Shown: positions 1 through 10,216 of the stretch, one piece after another | Layout: the number at the start of each line of letters is the position of its first letter | Numbering within the stretch: the stretch's first letter is position 1 | Origin: Vermamoeba vermiformis | Lineage: Eukaryota; Tubulinea; Echinamoebida | Reading direction: 5' to 3' | DNA: 64,000 bases | Assembly (NCBI GenBank): GCA_045837725.1 | Contig: JBEWZL010000089.1 | Span: 1-64,000 of the forward strand | Translations under genes and position numbers: made by a program | Notes under the pieces: generated by a model | Seen by the model: the letters and a program-made list of their open reading frames with translations, nothing else | Database searches by the model: none | Told to the model about the DNA's origin: nothing

Positions 1-1114
1 ATCGAAAGGTATTGTAAAAATGCATTTGGGTATATTTGGGGGGCATTGGGAGGATTATTTGATGGAAAATCAATGTTTTGTAAGATTTTAATAAAATTTG
101 ATGTTGGCCCTTGAAATTACTTGCAAAAATCTGCAAATTTTCAATCATTGCTGCCCCATTCGGAAATCATTAGCAATTTCCAAATTAGGAAGGTTGCTAG
201 CATAAACAATGCTTTACAGCATGTACATACCATTCCAACTTGTCCCGTCAAATTCTGTCAATTACTAACTGTTTGCCAGAGTGCTCCAAGGTGGAAACAG
301 GCAGTTAGTGTAACTAGCAAATATAACCATATATGGCAGGAGGTTATGGACATCATAAGTGGACCTTTACAAAAAACAATGATTTGAACTTGCCGCGCCA
401 AATTCCGGCAATTACTAACGACTTCCTTGTTGCTCGTAATCCTTGTAAATTCTGTTTTTTAACTGAAATTTCGGGATTTGACAGTAATTACCAAATTAGG
501 AAAGGATGGGGCAGTTGGCATTTGTTGCACCATGGTTACTAAAGTTGAAACTTGTCCCGACAGTTTTTATCAATTACTAACGATTTGCTGATCACTTTAC
601 TATATTTCTATATTAGGCAAGTAGAAAACTCAGTTTTCACCTGGGAAGTGCAAGGCATATAAATGATGAAGGGAAACTGTTAGTAATTGCCAGATCATAT
701 GCACACAAGTGCCAAGAGGAGTGTTTTGCAAATGTCCACCTCATGGACCCCTGATATGCACCACAAATTTCCTTTTTAGGCTATTCCATGCTATATACTT
801 GCTTTTTGCACTGTATTTGCCCTAGGAACACTCAAGTAAGCATCAGACTCCAATTCTTTTGTGTACCATGATCTGGCAACCTTCAAAGCATCAAATCATG
901 ATTACAAACCAGTGAAACACTTCCTAATATGGGCACCTTAGAGTAAAATGGGGTTTTCCCAGTTGATTTTCAAGAAAACAGGCTGTAACTTCAGCTCTAC
1001 GGCATATTTTGATGTGCCGTTTTTTTTGTTCAACTTGCACTTCCATGTACTATGGGTTTTCTGAATAAAAAAATGAAATATACCCAAATGCATTTTTACA
1101 ATACCCTCCGATGA
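1..1114. mobile_element. Putative non-autonomous DNA transposon (MITE-like) with terminal inverted repeats
   Basis: Bases 8-37 and 1076-1105 are a perfect 30-bp inverted repeat. It extends outward to base 1 and base 1112 with two mismatches, and the left arm may run beyond the window. The interior is AT-rich and has no credible gene; the short open frames at 121-542 look like chance. It carries copies of CAATTACTAAC at 259, 409 and 571 and an inverted copy at 679, which resemble the subterminal repeats transposases bind. A further copy lies just outside at 1116. No target-site duplication can be judged because the left flank is missing. A MITE or other non-autonomous DNA transposon is the simplest reading; an unrelated hairpin is the alternative. 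Confidence 0.55.
238..582. repeat. Degenerate direct repeats, ~150-bp spacing
   Basis: Three related stretches at about 238-270, 388-420 and 549-582 share an AACTTG-Y-C-S-CG start and a CAATTACTAAC end. They lie about 150-160 bp apart. They sit inside the TIR-bounded element and are probably part of it. Confidence 0.5.
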
Positions 1115-2133
1115 TCAATTACTAACATCAGAAGATTGGTGGACAGCTTAGAGTCTTGAGACAATCCATTGTAGCCAAAGTTCAGGGTTGCATAAAATAC
1201 GTATAGTTGTGTTGTACCAAACATGTGCTGGTGGGTGGGTTCATACTTAATGCTGAAAATTTACAAATTGCTGCCACTACGATATCTTTGATGATTACTT
1301 ATATTTTCATGTTAGATAGTGATATATCTAGGTGTTTCCAAAGTTTCAATGGTATTGCAGTCAATAGAACAAAGTTCTAGTACTTAAGTTCTTTGAAGAA
1401 CATTGCCATTTTCAGGCTCTGGCGTTTAGCCCAAAGCCTCCTGACGCCAATAGTAGGCTTCTTGGGTCCACTGATGCTAATGGCCGAGTTTGGTATAAGT
1501 TGGTCAATTACTAATATCAGCGACCCCTGACAGAAGCATGTCCATGCAATTTTTGGTGGATAGGACATCCACCATTTCAGCCTTGAGCAGATCACAATCA
1601 GATGCCAGTGAGGACAGTGACTACACGTGGGAAGCACCATCCACCCTTTAACTTTCAAATTGCATCAGCTATAACCGCTCTAAGTTAGATAAGGAGGTTG
1701 CTCTGTGAAGAACTTCATTCATTTACCACTTGGCAGGCATCGTGCGGACGGTGCCTTGTCCACAGACAGACAGACAGACACCTTGTCCCTGGACGGACAC
1801 CATGTCTTAATAGGACAGGTCGCCTCTTTGGTGTAACACATACCTAGCACTATCACTTTATAACAGAAGATATGGTAATCATCAAATGCATTGTCACCTA
1901 GCTCATCCGTATTTTGTTGTAATGTTGTCCAGCTTGTGGAAACCTTTTTTTGATGAAGAGATATGCTTAATCATATACATCGAAATCTTTTAAACTCTTA
2001 ATACTATGTGATGTATGGTTGATGGATGCACGGCCCATGATGACAATTTTGGCTGGACAGAATGCCCACATAATGTCCAGTGAATGTTGAGTTCTAGCAC
2101 AGGCTTATTAAATAAATTAACAACTATTTACAT
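1115..2133. other. Gene-free stretch
   Basis: I see no gene here. It holds one more CAATTACTAAC copy at 1116, a near copy at 1504, and a short CAGA-type microsatellite at about 1764-1780 within a CTTGTCC-rich patch. The open frame on the minus strand at 1377-1658 has no recognisable features and I do not call it. Confidence 0.6.
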
Positions 2134-3024
2134 TTATTTTTGCTTATCAATGCGAGACTCAACTTCTTCCAACAATTTGTACACTTGCACTTGCTTTTGT
2201 GAGTTGGTATCGCGAATGAATATCAGTTCAGGCGAGTACTTCAGCTTGATGGTGTGCGTGACATCTGAGCGCAGTGGTGTGACGACACTCTTGAGCTCCG
2301 CTTTCACTTGCTCCTCGTGACCAGCAGTGCAGCCCCAGTACAGATTGGCTTTGAGCAGATCGCGCGTCACGTGCACCCACTTGACGTGAAATGCAGCCTT
2401 GCGCAGTGTGGCGTGCTTGTCGAGGTAGGTGCGCTGCATGTGCTTGTTGACCGCATCGAACACCACGCGTGCAACACGCTGCTGTCGAATGGAAGTGTTG
2501 TGCAGCTGTGTCATCACGTGCGCGTATGAACTCTCTTGCTGCGTGATGTCCAGCACACTCGCCTCGCTCGGACCTTCACTGGTGCCACTCGTAGCTTCAG
2601 TGCTCGCGTCCTCGTGCAGCAGTCGAATCATGCGATTACTCTGGTGTCGCGCGTGTTTCTTGGCCTCGTGTTGCTTGCGGTGCAGCTGCTTCACCAGCTT
2701 GCGATCACGGGCACGCTTGACACCGTTCGGATTGGTGATCCAGTGCTCGAGGTGTTCCGGCACGCGCGTGTTGTTGATGTAACACACCTCGCGCTCACCG
2801 TGCTCGCTGCTCTCTTGGTAGCGCCACTGGATCCGACTGTCGCCCAAGTGACTGCCGCTCGTGTCAAATTGATTGCGCCAATCGTCCTCGTCGAACTTGT
2901 GGCCGCGCTTAGTCTTTTTAATCCAAGGCAGCAGTGACGGGGCCCAGCTCGGACCTAGTCGATCTGCGCGCATCAACTCGCCGCGCAATCGCTTCATTTC
3001 TGCCTCTCGCTCAGCAGCACTCAT
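2134..3024 (-). CDS. Ribosome-binding factor A-like protein, probably mitochondrial
   Basis: This is a single open exon of 296 aa. The last ~110 residues fit the RbfA KH-like fold. They have VKWVHVTRDLLKANLYWGC (the strand-helix carrying the family's conserved V..D...A.V pattern), then a helix, then HTIKLKYSPELIFIRDT, matching the family's L-R-Y-x-PEL-x-F-x-x-D ending. In bacteria RbfA matures the 30S subunit; eukaryotic copies act on the mitochondrial small subunit. The first ~180 residues are charged and have no known domain. A cleaved presequence is not obvious, so an unseen upstream exon is possible. The start chosen is the first ATG. It is divergent from the UBX gene, with 352 bp between start codons. 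Confidence 0.7.
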   Translation of the reverse strand: MSAAEREAEMKRLRGELMRADRLGPSWAPSLLPWIKKTKRGHKFDEDDWRNQFDTSGSHLGDSRIQWRYQESSEHGEREVCYINNTRVPEHLEHWITNPNGVKRARDRKLVKQLHRKQHEAKKHARHQSNRMIRLLHEDASTEATSGTSEGPSEASVLDITQQESSYAHVMTQLHNTSIRQQRVARVVFDAVNKHMQRTYLDKHATLRKAAFHVKWVHVTRDLLKANLYWGCTAGHEEQVKAELKSVVTPLRSDVTHTIKLKYSPELIFIRDTNSQKQVQVYKLLEEVESRIDKQK

Positions 3025-3376
3025 GGGCTTATTTTTATCAGCTGTGTGCTTGCTCGTTGAATAACATCTGCTCGTGGGTGCGGAGCTAGCGAAAATGCGA
3101 GAATTAATAAATAAATTTCGAGAATATTTATCGCGATCTGGATGTGGATCTCTTACCGCCTAACTACAATACGAGCGATGTTCATCATATCACCGTCCTT
3201 GCAATTAGAATGGTTCGTGTTGGTAATGGCGCCACTCTGCCACTCGATGACTGAGTTGTGGTGTTGAAGTGCAGATCTGCAATTGAACTTCATTTCCATT
3301 CACCGCGCCACTTCAACAACACAGCTCTCGTGCTCATTCAGCTATATTGCATACCGTGTGATCATATACACGCACG
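3025..3376. promoter_or_regulatory. Divergent intergenic promoter region
   Basis: This 352-bp gap separates the divergent starts of the RbfA-like and UBX genes, so it should carry both promoters. It includes a CAGATCTG palindrome at 3272. No TATA box could be assigned with confidence. Confidence 0.4.
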
Positions 3377-4935
3377 ATGAGTGATCATGAGCAGCAAGTG
3401 CTCGCTTTCGTGGAAATAACTCAAGCAGATCCAGATCTAGCAGCAGTGTTCTTAAAACACAATGATTGGGAGATAGAGCCTGCAGTTGAAGAATATATGA
3501 ACAATCCAGGCCGTTATATGGTCGAAACAGATGATGCTGACGCAGATGAAACGGTGCGTCAACCTTTAGCGCCGATAGTGTCTCGTCTCGCCGATGACGA
3601 GTACGAGCCGAGCGTGCGATCGCGACGAGGCAAGCGCAAGCGTGTGGAGCAGAGTGCACACCCTCGCGTGGCTGAGAGCATATTCGATGCACTGCGCGAC
3701 TTGAAATCTGAAGAGGATTACTTCAAACACTTGAAGAACGTTGACAGTACGCTCCTAGGCACTGCCAAGTATATATCGATGCTAACACGTCTTCATTGCA
3801 GAGCCAGAACAGATCAAGCACCAACAAAAGCTCGCAGATTTGTATCGTCCCCCGCACGCCATCATCACGCGCGGCAATTTCGAGGAAGTGAATGCGACTG
3901 CGCGCACTGGCAACAAGTGGCTGCTCGTCAATGTGCACCACGGCAATGAATTCGACTGTCTGCGCATCAATCGCGACGCGTGGTCCAAACAGCCGATCCA
4001 ACAGCTGGTGCGCGACTACTTTGTGCTGTGGTACATCTACGTCAACACCGCCACTGCTGCACCCTACACGAGCTACTACACGGTGACTGATTGGCCGCAC
4101 ATTGCCGTGCTGGATCCGTGCACGGGTGAACGACTGGCGGTGTGGGAGGGGCGCAAGTACAGCGAGGGCAGTGCACTGGACGAGGCACTGAATGCATTTG
4201 TGGCCGCACACATTGCCGAGCTCAGTGCGCGCACGACAAGTGAGACACCGCGCGTGGTGCGTGAGGAGGAGGAGGGCAGTGAGCGCGCAGTGAAGCGACG
4301 CAGACTGGCAGACGACGAGGAGGAGCGCATGATGCACATGGCAATCATGGCCTCGCTGGGGGGTGAGGGGCACTGTGGTGATGGGAGGAGAGTGTGGGGG
4401 CTGTTGAGGACATGACTCACAGAACGACAACACTATTAACACTCACAGTACTAATGACAAGAACAATACCAATACTAACAACACCAATACTAATAACAAC
4501 AACAACAACAATGCCCCCCCCGCGGACAGTGCGAGTGATGTGACGGATGACGAGCACGAGGAGGGGCCGCAAGAATTGATCGCGCAGCACAGCAGAAATA
4601 ACAGCAATGTCAGCACTATTACCATACATGGCAATAACAGCCCCGCAACGAGCACAGTGCCAGTAGCCACCACCACCACCACCACTGCCCCCACGCTGCA
4701 GATTCAACTCCGCTTGCCCTCCGCGCGCACTGAGCCGCTGAGTTATTCCGCTGACACGCCACTGCACGTGCTGCTGCGCGATGTGGCTGGACTGCTGCAC
4801 TTGTCTGCCACGAGTGCCGTGACACTGAGCAGCAACTACCCGCGCAGAACATTCACGGCCAGTCAAGGCGACCAGTCACTGCGCGCACTGGGCATTGAAC
4901 ACAAATCTGTCTTGTTCGTCGATGTCAGCGAGTAG
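3377..4935 (+). CDS. UBA-UAS-UIM-UBX protein (UBXN7/Ubx5 type), p97/Cdc48 adaptor
   Basis: Exon 1 is 3377-3746 and intron 1 is 3747-3801 (GT..AG, phase 1), which restores KPEQIKHQQKLADLYRPP. Residues ~5-45 form a UBA-like helical bundle. A basic RRGKRKR follows, then the thioredoxin-like UAS domain (LADLYRPP ... KWLLVNVH ... WPHIAVLDP). After it come a ubiquitin-interacting motif (EEERMMHMAIMASL) and a C-terminal UBX domain ending in KSVLFVDVS. This order is that of UBXN7, which links Cdc48/p97 to ubiquitinated substrates of cullin ligases. Exon 2 must end near 4362 and exon 3 (Asn-rich linker plus UBX) be open from about 4423. The obvious GTGAGG donor and CACAG acceptor do not keep frame, so this junction is unresolved. 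Confidence 0.85.
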
Positions 4936-5058
4936 ATGGCTACTCGATTACTTGTAAATAAATTATTATCCGCGCTGTATTTATCGTATATTGTTGTACT
5001 TAATAGCTGGTATTTGATAAAAATAATAATTATTTTAATATTTATTTTCTTAGCTACG

Positions 5059-5421
5059 TTACTGGGCCAAGAAAGTTCGAATAGCAGTCATCAATACGCC
5101 CTTATTTTGTCGCAATAATACTTCAGCTTGTTCTTTGTTCAATTCTAACTCGTTCATCAAAAACTGCACATCTTCCTTCTTGATCTCAATGCTCGGATCG
5201 TGGGCCGCTTTATTTGTTTTAGCAGCCGAAGCTAACTCTTGTTGTAATCGTTGAATAGCTTGTTGTGCTGTGGCTGCATCTGCTTCACGCTCTTCGCGCT
5301 CTTGCGTGAGACCTGCATTCAGCTTCTTTTCCTCTGCGCTTTGCGGAGTTTGATCTGCCACCTCCTCGTCGTCTCCATCGACGTCAGTATTGTTGTTCTT
5401 CGGGTCCTTTGTGTTCGACAT
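5059..5421 (-). CDS. HYPK-like protein, NatA acetyltransferase regulator
   Basis: This is 120 aa if started at the ATG at 5421. The same frame stays open to an ATG at 5517, which would give 152 aa. I prefer 5421 because HYPK proteins are about 120-130 aa. The product has an acidic Asn/Asp-rich head, a predicted helix-coiled region at ~45-75, and a C-terminal UBA-like bundle: KKEDVQFLMNELELNKEQAE, then LLRQNKGVLMTAIRTFLAQ. That tail is the HYPK/NAC-alpha type UBA. HYPK binds the NatA N-terminal acetyltransferase on ribosomes and prevents aggregation. The start lies 135 bp from the start of the FIRRM-like gene on the other strand. Confidence 0.7.
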   Translation of the reverse strand: MSNTKDPKNNNTDVDGDDEEVADQTPQSAEEKKLNAGLTQEREEREADAATAQQAIQRLQQELASAAKTNKAAHDPSIEIKKEDVQFLMNELELNKEQAEVLLRQNKGVLMTAIRTFLAQ

Positions 5422-5555
5422 GGTTGTTCCAGCGGTGCAATGCGTGACAGGCGCGCAATAAAATTCTTCGAACTCAGCGCGGGTCATTTTTGTATTTATT
5501 TGTGCTGTGCTGACCACTGATCATGCGTTGAACACTCCTAGTGTTGTTATTATAA

Positions 5556-8171
5556 ATGTCGTTGCTGGAATTACTATCACACACTCCAAATTCGTCGGAT
5601 CAGCGCGTCTTTTGGTACCAGTCTCTGACAGCAGCGCTCAATGCTCAGAATGTGCATCAATTACAATTCGCTAATATTCCAGTAAGTCCTACTATGATTA
5701 TGATCGCAATTACACTTCTCTAATTCTCAGCAACAGATTGGATCTGCGGACGAACAGCTCGCAGCGCTGCAATGTTGTATCGCAGCACTGGAACACGCGC
5801 ACAACAGTACACATAAAGTGGATGTAGCTATACGCATATTACAACAAGCCGCTCGCTATTGTCGCAGCGATGCAGTGCCGCACAAGTCAGATGTGGTGCA
5901 AACAGCGCTGATTGGTCTGTGCGCTGCCAGTACGCGCCTCGCCATGGAGTGCATGCAAGACAGTCCGCAACACGAGCGCGCACTGACCAAGCACATCTTA
6001 GAGCTGCTGATGCCGCTGATGGAGCAGCAGTGGTTGAGTCACGTGCGCGCCGAACACCACGCAGATCTGATTGCCCTGTGCGAGTGCGCGGTGGCACTGA
6101 GCAACAAGAATGTCGGCGCCTCTGCGGTGATGAATGTCACGTGGAAGATGATCAAGTGGTGCTTGAAAGAGACGGGTCGCTGTTTCGTGCAGCACGGTGC
6201 CAGTCACGTGATCGACACGCTGCAACACTCGCTCACACAACTGCTGCTCAGCGGCTACAAGCGCTACACACACCTGCGCGCACTCGCGGACACGGAGCCC
6301 AAGCTGTTGCTCGCCGTCGACAAGTCACTCAAGTTCTTGTTCCCGTGTCTCGTCGTCGTGGCCAACAACTATCGTAAGTGCCCTGCTGTCATGCCCATAT
6401 ATAGACACTCACACCCTGCACAGCGGATCTGCTCATGAATCACCTCGCACCCATCGCTGAACTCACGCAGCTCGTCGTGCCAGGTGCCAGCACGGACTCC
6501 ACGCGACAGTACTGCTACAAAGGGCTCATTACCATATTTAGATATCTCTTCAAATCACCGCACCTCACTGCCGCACAACACGAGCACGTGATCAAGCACG
6601 TGATTGCAGGCAACGGTCAGCTCACGATCGATCTTTTGACTGAACTCGCGTCACGTGTCACTGCGCTGTCCACTGATTGGCCAGTGCAGGTGTTGACATG
6701 TGTCATCGCACAGGTGATGCACACTGACCCACCAGCTGTAGATCTCGGCGAAATTTCTGCCTCACCAACGCCATCACCGACTCCAACTCCCCCACGTGCT
6801 GAAACACCTGTCATTCAACAATCTTTGCACTTCTTGACACACGTGCTGGCCTCGGCCTCGCCTGCAGAATGTCACGTGATCAGAGATCTGGTGGTGAGTC
6901 ACGTGCTTGATGTCAACTGGCACGTGTCACAACTGGCACTGCAGTGGTGGTGTCTGCTGCTTGACACGCATCGAGATCACAGCGAGATTTACATGCAGGT
7001 GTTGCTGGCACTCATTGAACGGCATCGACAGTGGACGCGCAGTGACACGTGTCAATCAGAGACTCTGGTGACGTCACTATTCGAGACACGTGCGAGTTCA
7101 CTGCTGTTGCACTCCCTCATGCACATGACTCCTGCACAACAGCAACGATTGGTGCAGATGATGGACGCACCACTCCGCGCACACCTCAGTATGACACCTC
7201 TCGGTTTGACACTCGCGTCACTCACTGTCCCGCACCCCTCGTTGTCACAACTCACGCGCACTGTGAATCATTCACTTGCAGAATTCTCTTCCACTGCCCC
7301 TGCACGCTTGGTACGTACCTCTCAATGACACGTGTCACTCACTTGCTGACACCTGGCACAGCTCGATCCACTGGCACAACTCGTCAATGCAATGTCAACG
7401 TCGAGTGACAGTAACGAATTGACAGCTCTGTTGACACGGCTATTTGACTGGTACGTCAATCTGACACCGAATGACACGTGTCATTACAGTGTCACCCTGG
7501 CACGGTTGTTGACGTATATGGCCATTCGTCTTCGCGTCTTCAGTTCTCCACAGCTCCCACAGGTCTGTGCTTTACAGTCCCATGTTTGACACCTCAGCTA
7601 ACACGTGTGACAGGTGTTGACGCGCATGACACAGCTCGTGACAGCAGGACACCGTGGCGTGCTCTACTTCAGTGCATTTGTCGCGCTGTGTTTGCAGCAG
7701 ACCAATGTGCCGGTAGTGCAATGTGCGGCACTGATCGCGGCACTGCTCGACGCGCAGCACAACTGGCCAATCAGACTCGCGACGCTGATTGCCCTGGCCG
7801 ATGTCGCGTCACTGATGCCAGCCCCTGAACTGCTCGAACAACTGCTCCTCGCTGATCAGCTGACTGCACTGCTCACATTCCTCGATCACGCCACACCGAG
7901 CACGGTGGATGTGAGTGCGCGTTTGACAGGTGTCACTGCCCTGCTTGGTGAGCTGCGCGTATCCCTCGCGTCACGTGTGGTGACAGGTGCCAGTGAGTCA
8001 GACCCTGACTCAGCGCTAATTCACACCACGCTGACGCACCTCGACACGGTGTTGTTAGATCTGCGCAAGATGACGCAGCACTGGTCGCACGAGGGCACGT
8101 TAGTCGCGTCACTGCGCAGCGTGGAGAGTGTGCTGCACGAGCTCCAAGGCAATTTGAAGCAGTGCGTGTAA
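5556..8171 (+). CDS. FIRRM/C1orf112-like helical-repeat protein (FIGNL1 partner family)
   Basis: There are five exons: 5556-5681, 5731-6373, 6424-7310, 7362-7562 and 7614-8171, all GT-AG and phase-consistent, giving 804 aa. Human FIRRM is about 850 aa. The protein is almost wholly alpha-helical. Segments that line up with my memory of C1orf112 are the TWKMIKW helix near residue 145, a helix pair with MTPAQQQRLVQMM near 490, and a long C-terminal helix ending RSVESVLHELQ. FIRRM works with the AAA ATPase FIGNL1 to dismantle RAD51 filaments. The assignment rests on remembered sequence and should be tested by profile search. Coding DNA is loaded with CACGTG; one TGACACGTGTCA lies in an intron (7326) and one in an exon (7472). 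Confidence 0.65.
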
Positions 8172-8329
8172 ATAGACTTGTATATAAACACCGTGGCGTA
8201 TTAATGCATGTTTATTGGTTGTATATTACAGGGGGGGGGGTATTCGCGAGTGAAGACGTACTAGTGCTGCTAGGCTTAACTATAGCACTGCTAGTCTGCA
8301 CTCCTCAACATGAACGAGCAGATCTGCGC

Positions 8330-9291
8330 TTAGCAGTCAATCTCAATCTCTTCGAGGCGTTGATTGAAGGTCTCGCCATTCATGCTCGGTTCAACAAGCA
8401 CTTCTCGCTTGCGATCAGTCACTTCAGGCGAGGACTCAATGCTGTGATTGCCGCGCACGTGTTTGAACTTTTGATGCAGCGCTGCGGCAATAATGGACGC
8501 TGGATCGTTGCGCGGTGTGGCTGCGGGGGTAGCTGCGCGTTGAATAGTGCCGCCAGGGGAGCGAGTGCCGTTGACCTTGCGCAGCTTGTCAGGGCCCGCC
8601 AAGCCTTGCGCAATCAATTGCGTGACTGACAGCGCGGATTTGGGCTCGTCAGATGCCTCGACAGGGCTGCTTTGTTGTACTCGTGTTAGCTTGCCACTAG
8701 TAGGCATTACTGGAGGAGGTGGTGGCGGAGCAGGAGGGGCCACTGTAACAGGTGGTGGCGTGACTTCAGGCTCGTCAGGCTTGGATGGGGCAGGTTGCAT
8801 GAACTTGGCAATTTCACTTCTGAGTCGCTGCAACTCCATCTCGAGCTGATCAATCTTGTTCATATCGACATCAGTGCTCTTAACAACAGCTGGTACGTCA
8901 ATTAAAGGCTCTGCAGTATCATTAGACTGCGGCAACTCATAATTGTCCTCAGCCATCAAATCCGCTCCAAACATGAGATCGTTCTCAGTGTCCTCCACAT
9001 AGCTCACTGCGCGCGAGCTGAATACTGCTTTGCGCTCTCCTCTTGTCTTTCTCTTCCTTGGTCCATTGTCTGTGGAGAATGATCTTCTAATAACTTTGCG
9101 TTTTGTGTCTTTTTTCTTCTGTATTGTAATATGTTAGTCAATCTATAGAGCATTAGAGTATATATAACCTTTCTATTTACAATTTTTGAAATGATCGGAT
9201 TGTGCACTACAAACTCAAACACTTCGTAGAGCTTTTGGCCAGTGATTTCGAAGAGTTCGAAGCACAATGAAGGAATAGACAACTGACTCAT
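8330..9291 (-). CDS. Mitochondrial fission regulator (MTFR/FAM54) family protein
   Basis: Exons are 9291-9169 and 9118-8330, joined in phase 0 to give 303 aa. The N-terminus is hydrophobic-helical, then there is a Lys/Arg-rich stretch. A heptad helix (IDQLEMELQRLRSEIAKFM, residues ~125-145) aligns with the ALENELAALRAQIAKI helix of MTFR1. A Pro-rich run follows, then RSPGGT and DPASIIAAALHQKFKHVR, which is the family signature (DPAxLIAxALKKKF). MTFR1/MTFR2 promote mitochondrial fission in animals, and the molecular activity is not settled. The gene is divergent from the coiled-coil gene, with 163 bp between starts. Confidence 0.75.
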
Positions 9292-9454
9292 ATTGTGGTG
9301 AACACTCTTGGGCTGAACTGAACTGAATTAGTTTTCAAAAATTCCTTGTTGTATTTTGGCGGTTCTTTGTAACGGCTACTTTGAGCGTGACTTAACTGGC
9401 GCGGTTAAGTCTCGCTTGGTCAGATCGCAACACAAACGACGAGGCACTACCACA

Positions 9455-10065
9455 ATGGAAAATAAAGTAGCAGCAGTGGAAAAGAAGATCAATTCCATCG
9501 AAAATACTTTGCAAGACATCAACTCCAAGTTGGATGTCGCAAACAAATACAAAGATGATGGCAAGGAAAAGAATGACGCCTTTTTCCACTTTCAACAAGA
9601 TTTATTGACTCAGGTAAATATTATTTATTTAAATTTGGTATTATTTCCTCGTTTGAACAATTCTGGTCTGTTATTGAAAATGCGATCCAAGAAGGTTGCA
9701 GCTTGGACTCCGACATCAGCGTCTTATCGCTTGCAAATTTATCATAAGAGCGTTAAAGATGATTTAATAATATTTGGAGCGCTTATCACCACATGTCATT
9801 TATTTCGTAAATTCCGGCTTATTATTAACGCGTAAGTAACAGCTGAAAGAGATCCGTGGTCTATTGGAGGTATCCGAGAAGCAATATCAAGCTGTCAAGA
9901 CCGAGAATGAACAGGTACGCAATTATCTCGTACGTGTGTCAGTCATGCTAACGACCTCTGCAGTTGAAGCACGAGCGCGATCAACTCGCCAAGGACAAGA
10001 CGCGTCTGAATTACCGCGTGAAGATCTTGTTGCACTCACTGGCTGAGGCTGAGAACAAGAAATAA
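9455..10065 (+). CDS. Small coiled-coil protein, function unknown
   Basis: Exons are 9455-9613, 9843-9914 and 9964-10065, all in phase 0, for 110 aa. The first intron (229 nt) is long for this window and the second is 49 nt. The protein is nearly all heptad coiled coil: MENKVAAVEKKINSIENTLQ at the start and a conserved-looking ERDQLAKDKTRLNYRVKILL near the end. The frame is open upstream to 9356, but the ATG at 9455 opens the coiled coil and is preferred. I recognise no family. Size and layout would suit an adaptor subunit of a larger complex. Confidence 0.65.
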
Positions 10066-10216
10066 ATGCCGTTGTGATTGTACATGCAGGTGTGACACTC
10101 GATTGATAGCAAGACTGAGGGACAGGGGAGGTATATCAAAGCAGTTATTATTTACAATTATACATTACAATAGCGCGTGTCAAAATTGATTTCGATAGCT
10201 GCCACAGCCCAGTTCA

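Noticed and set aside
121-1658. Short open frames (up to 93 codons) at the left end
   Set aside because: No domain, odd composition, overlap with a TIR-bounded repeat element and no splice-consistent continuation.
1764-1780. CAGA tandem repeat as a possible CRISPR or satellite seed
   Set aside because: Too short, no spacer structure, and the genome is eukaryotic; a simple microsatellite.
4417-4866. 149-codon minus-strand frame rich in Val/Ile/Gly
   Set aside because: Shadow of the Asn/Thr-rich linker and UBX domain of the plus-strand gene.
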